This document shows positions 63,984 through 64,000 of a stretch of DNA of 64,000 nucleotides, one piece after another. The stretch spans positions 124,001 through 188,000 of the forward strand of contig WGLP01000011.1 in NCBI GenBank assembly GCA_016125505.1. The letters run 5' to 3'. The DNA comes from Gammaproteobacteria bacterium. Its GTDB lineage: Bacteria; Pseudomonadota; Gammaproteobacteria; UBA6429; Thiohalophilaceae. Position 1 is the first letter of the stretch, and each line of letters starts with the position of its first letter. Position numbers and translations under genes: made by a program. Below the pieces are notes generated by a model. That model made no database searches. It was not told where the DNA came from and saw only the letters and a list, made by a program, of their open reading frames with translations.

Positions 63984-64000
63984 ATTCGGAACACGGCCAT

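Overview
The window reads as one contiguous piece of a gammaproteobacterial chromosome, about 55% GC by eye. It belongs to a polarly flagellated, respiring and probably free-living bacterium. Evidence for this is the Pseudomonas/Vibrio-type flagellar order (fliLMNOPQR-flhBA-flhFG-fliA-cheYZAB-motCD), the orn / M48 protease / rsgA block, the dnaX-ybaB-recR block with ffs upstream, and a TadA/MltF block. I cannot name the genus. There is no phage, insertion sequence, CRISPR array or rRNA. The RNA genes are one tRNA-Ser(GGA) and the 4.5S SRP RNA.

Layout. 1-2400: Fur-box-controlled P19 / porin / cupredoxin operon (FtrAB-like ferrous iron uptake), cut by the left edge. 2468-5971: DUF2182 and DUF899 genes divergent from a regulator with two helix-turn-helix domains, then a beta-propeller protein. 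6110-8890: beta-carbonic-anhydrase-like and FmdB zinc-ribbon genes behind a sigma-54 promoter, followed by a sigma-54 activator gene that is out of frame at a (TA)n tract. 9083-11952: a chemotaxis polar-localisation block (ParC-like ATPase, ParP-like, CheW, a 58-residue protein, DUF2802). 12147-18924: an efflux ABC operon, cytochrome c' and an OmpR/EnvZ pair, sitting inside what is normally one chemotaxis/flagellar locus. 18941-35709: the main flagellar and chemotaxis cluster, with a sigma-54 promoter before fliL, a terminator after fliA and a FliA (sigma-28) promoter before cheY. 35824-39370: orn, M48 protease, cytochrome c, pterin dehydratase, rsgA. 39373-45698: a GGDEF/EAL receptor, a second stator (motAB) with its own sigma-28 promoter, and an HDOD-GAF protein. 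45709-51500: recR, ybaB, dnaX, ffs, modCBA, tRNA-Ser. 51986-55903: mltF, a diguanylate cyclase, a receiver-CheC-like protein, tadA. 56077-61333: envelope proteins including a large lipoprotein with Ig-like repeats and an eight-repeat propeller. 61602-63983: a NarL-type regulator and a convergent hybrid kinase.

How it fits together. A sigma-54 promoter drives export and basal-body genes up to fliA. FliA then drives cheYZAB-motCD and motAB, a two-tier cascade with dual stators. Several c-di-GMP and chemotaxis-like proteins surround it. The most unusual item is the MetOD1-sensor/sigma-54 activator: removing one TA unit (2 nt) at 7251-7261 restores a single 534-codon reading frame. A good sigma-54 promoter lies before the adjacent carbonic-anhydrase/FmdB genes, so the locus may be a switchable regulon, or the split may be a recent mutation or an assembly error.
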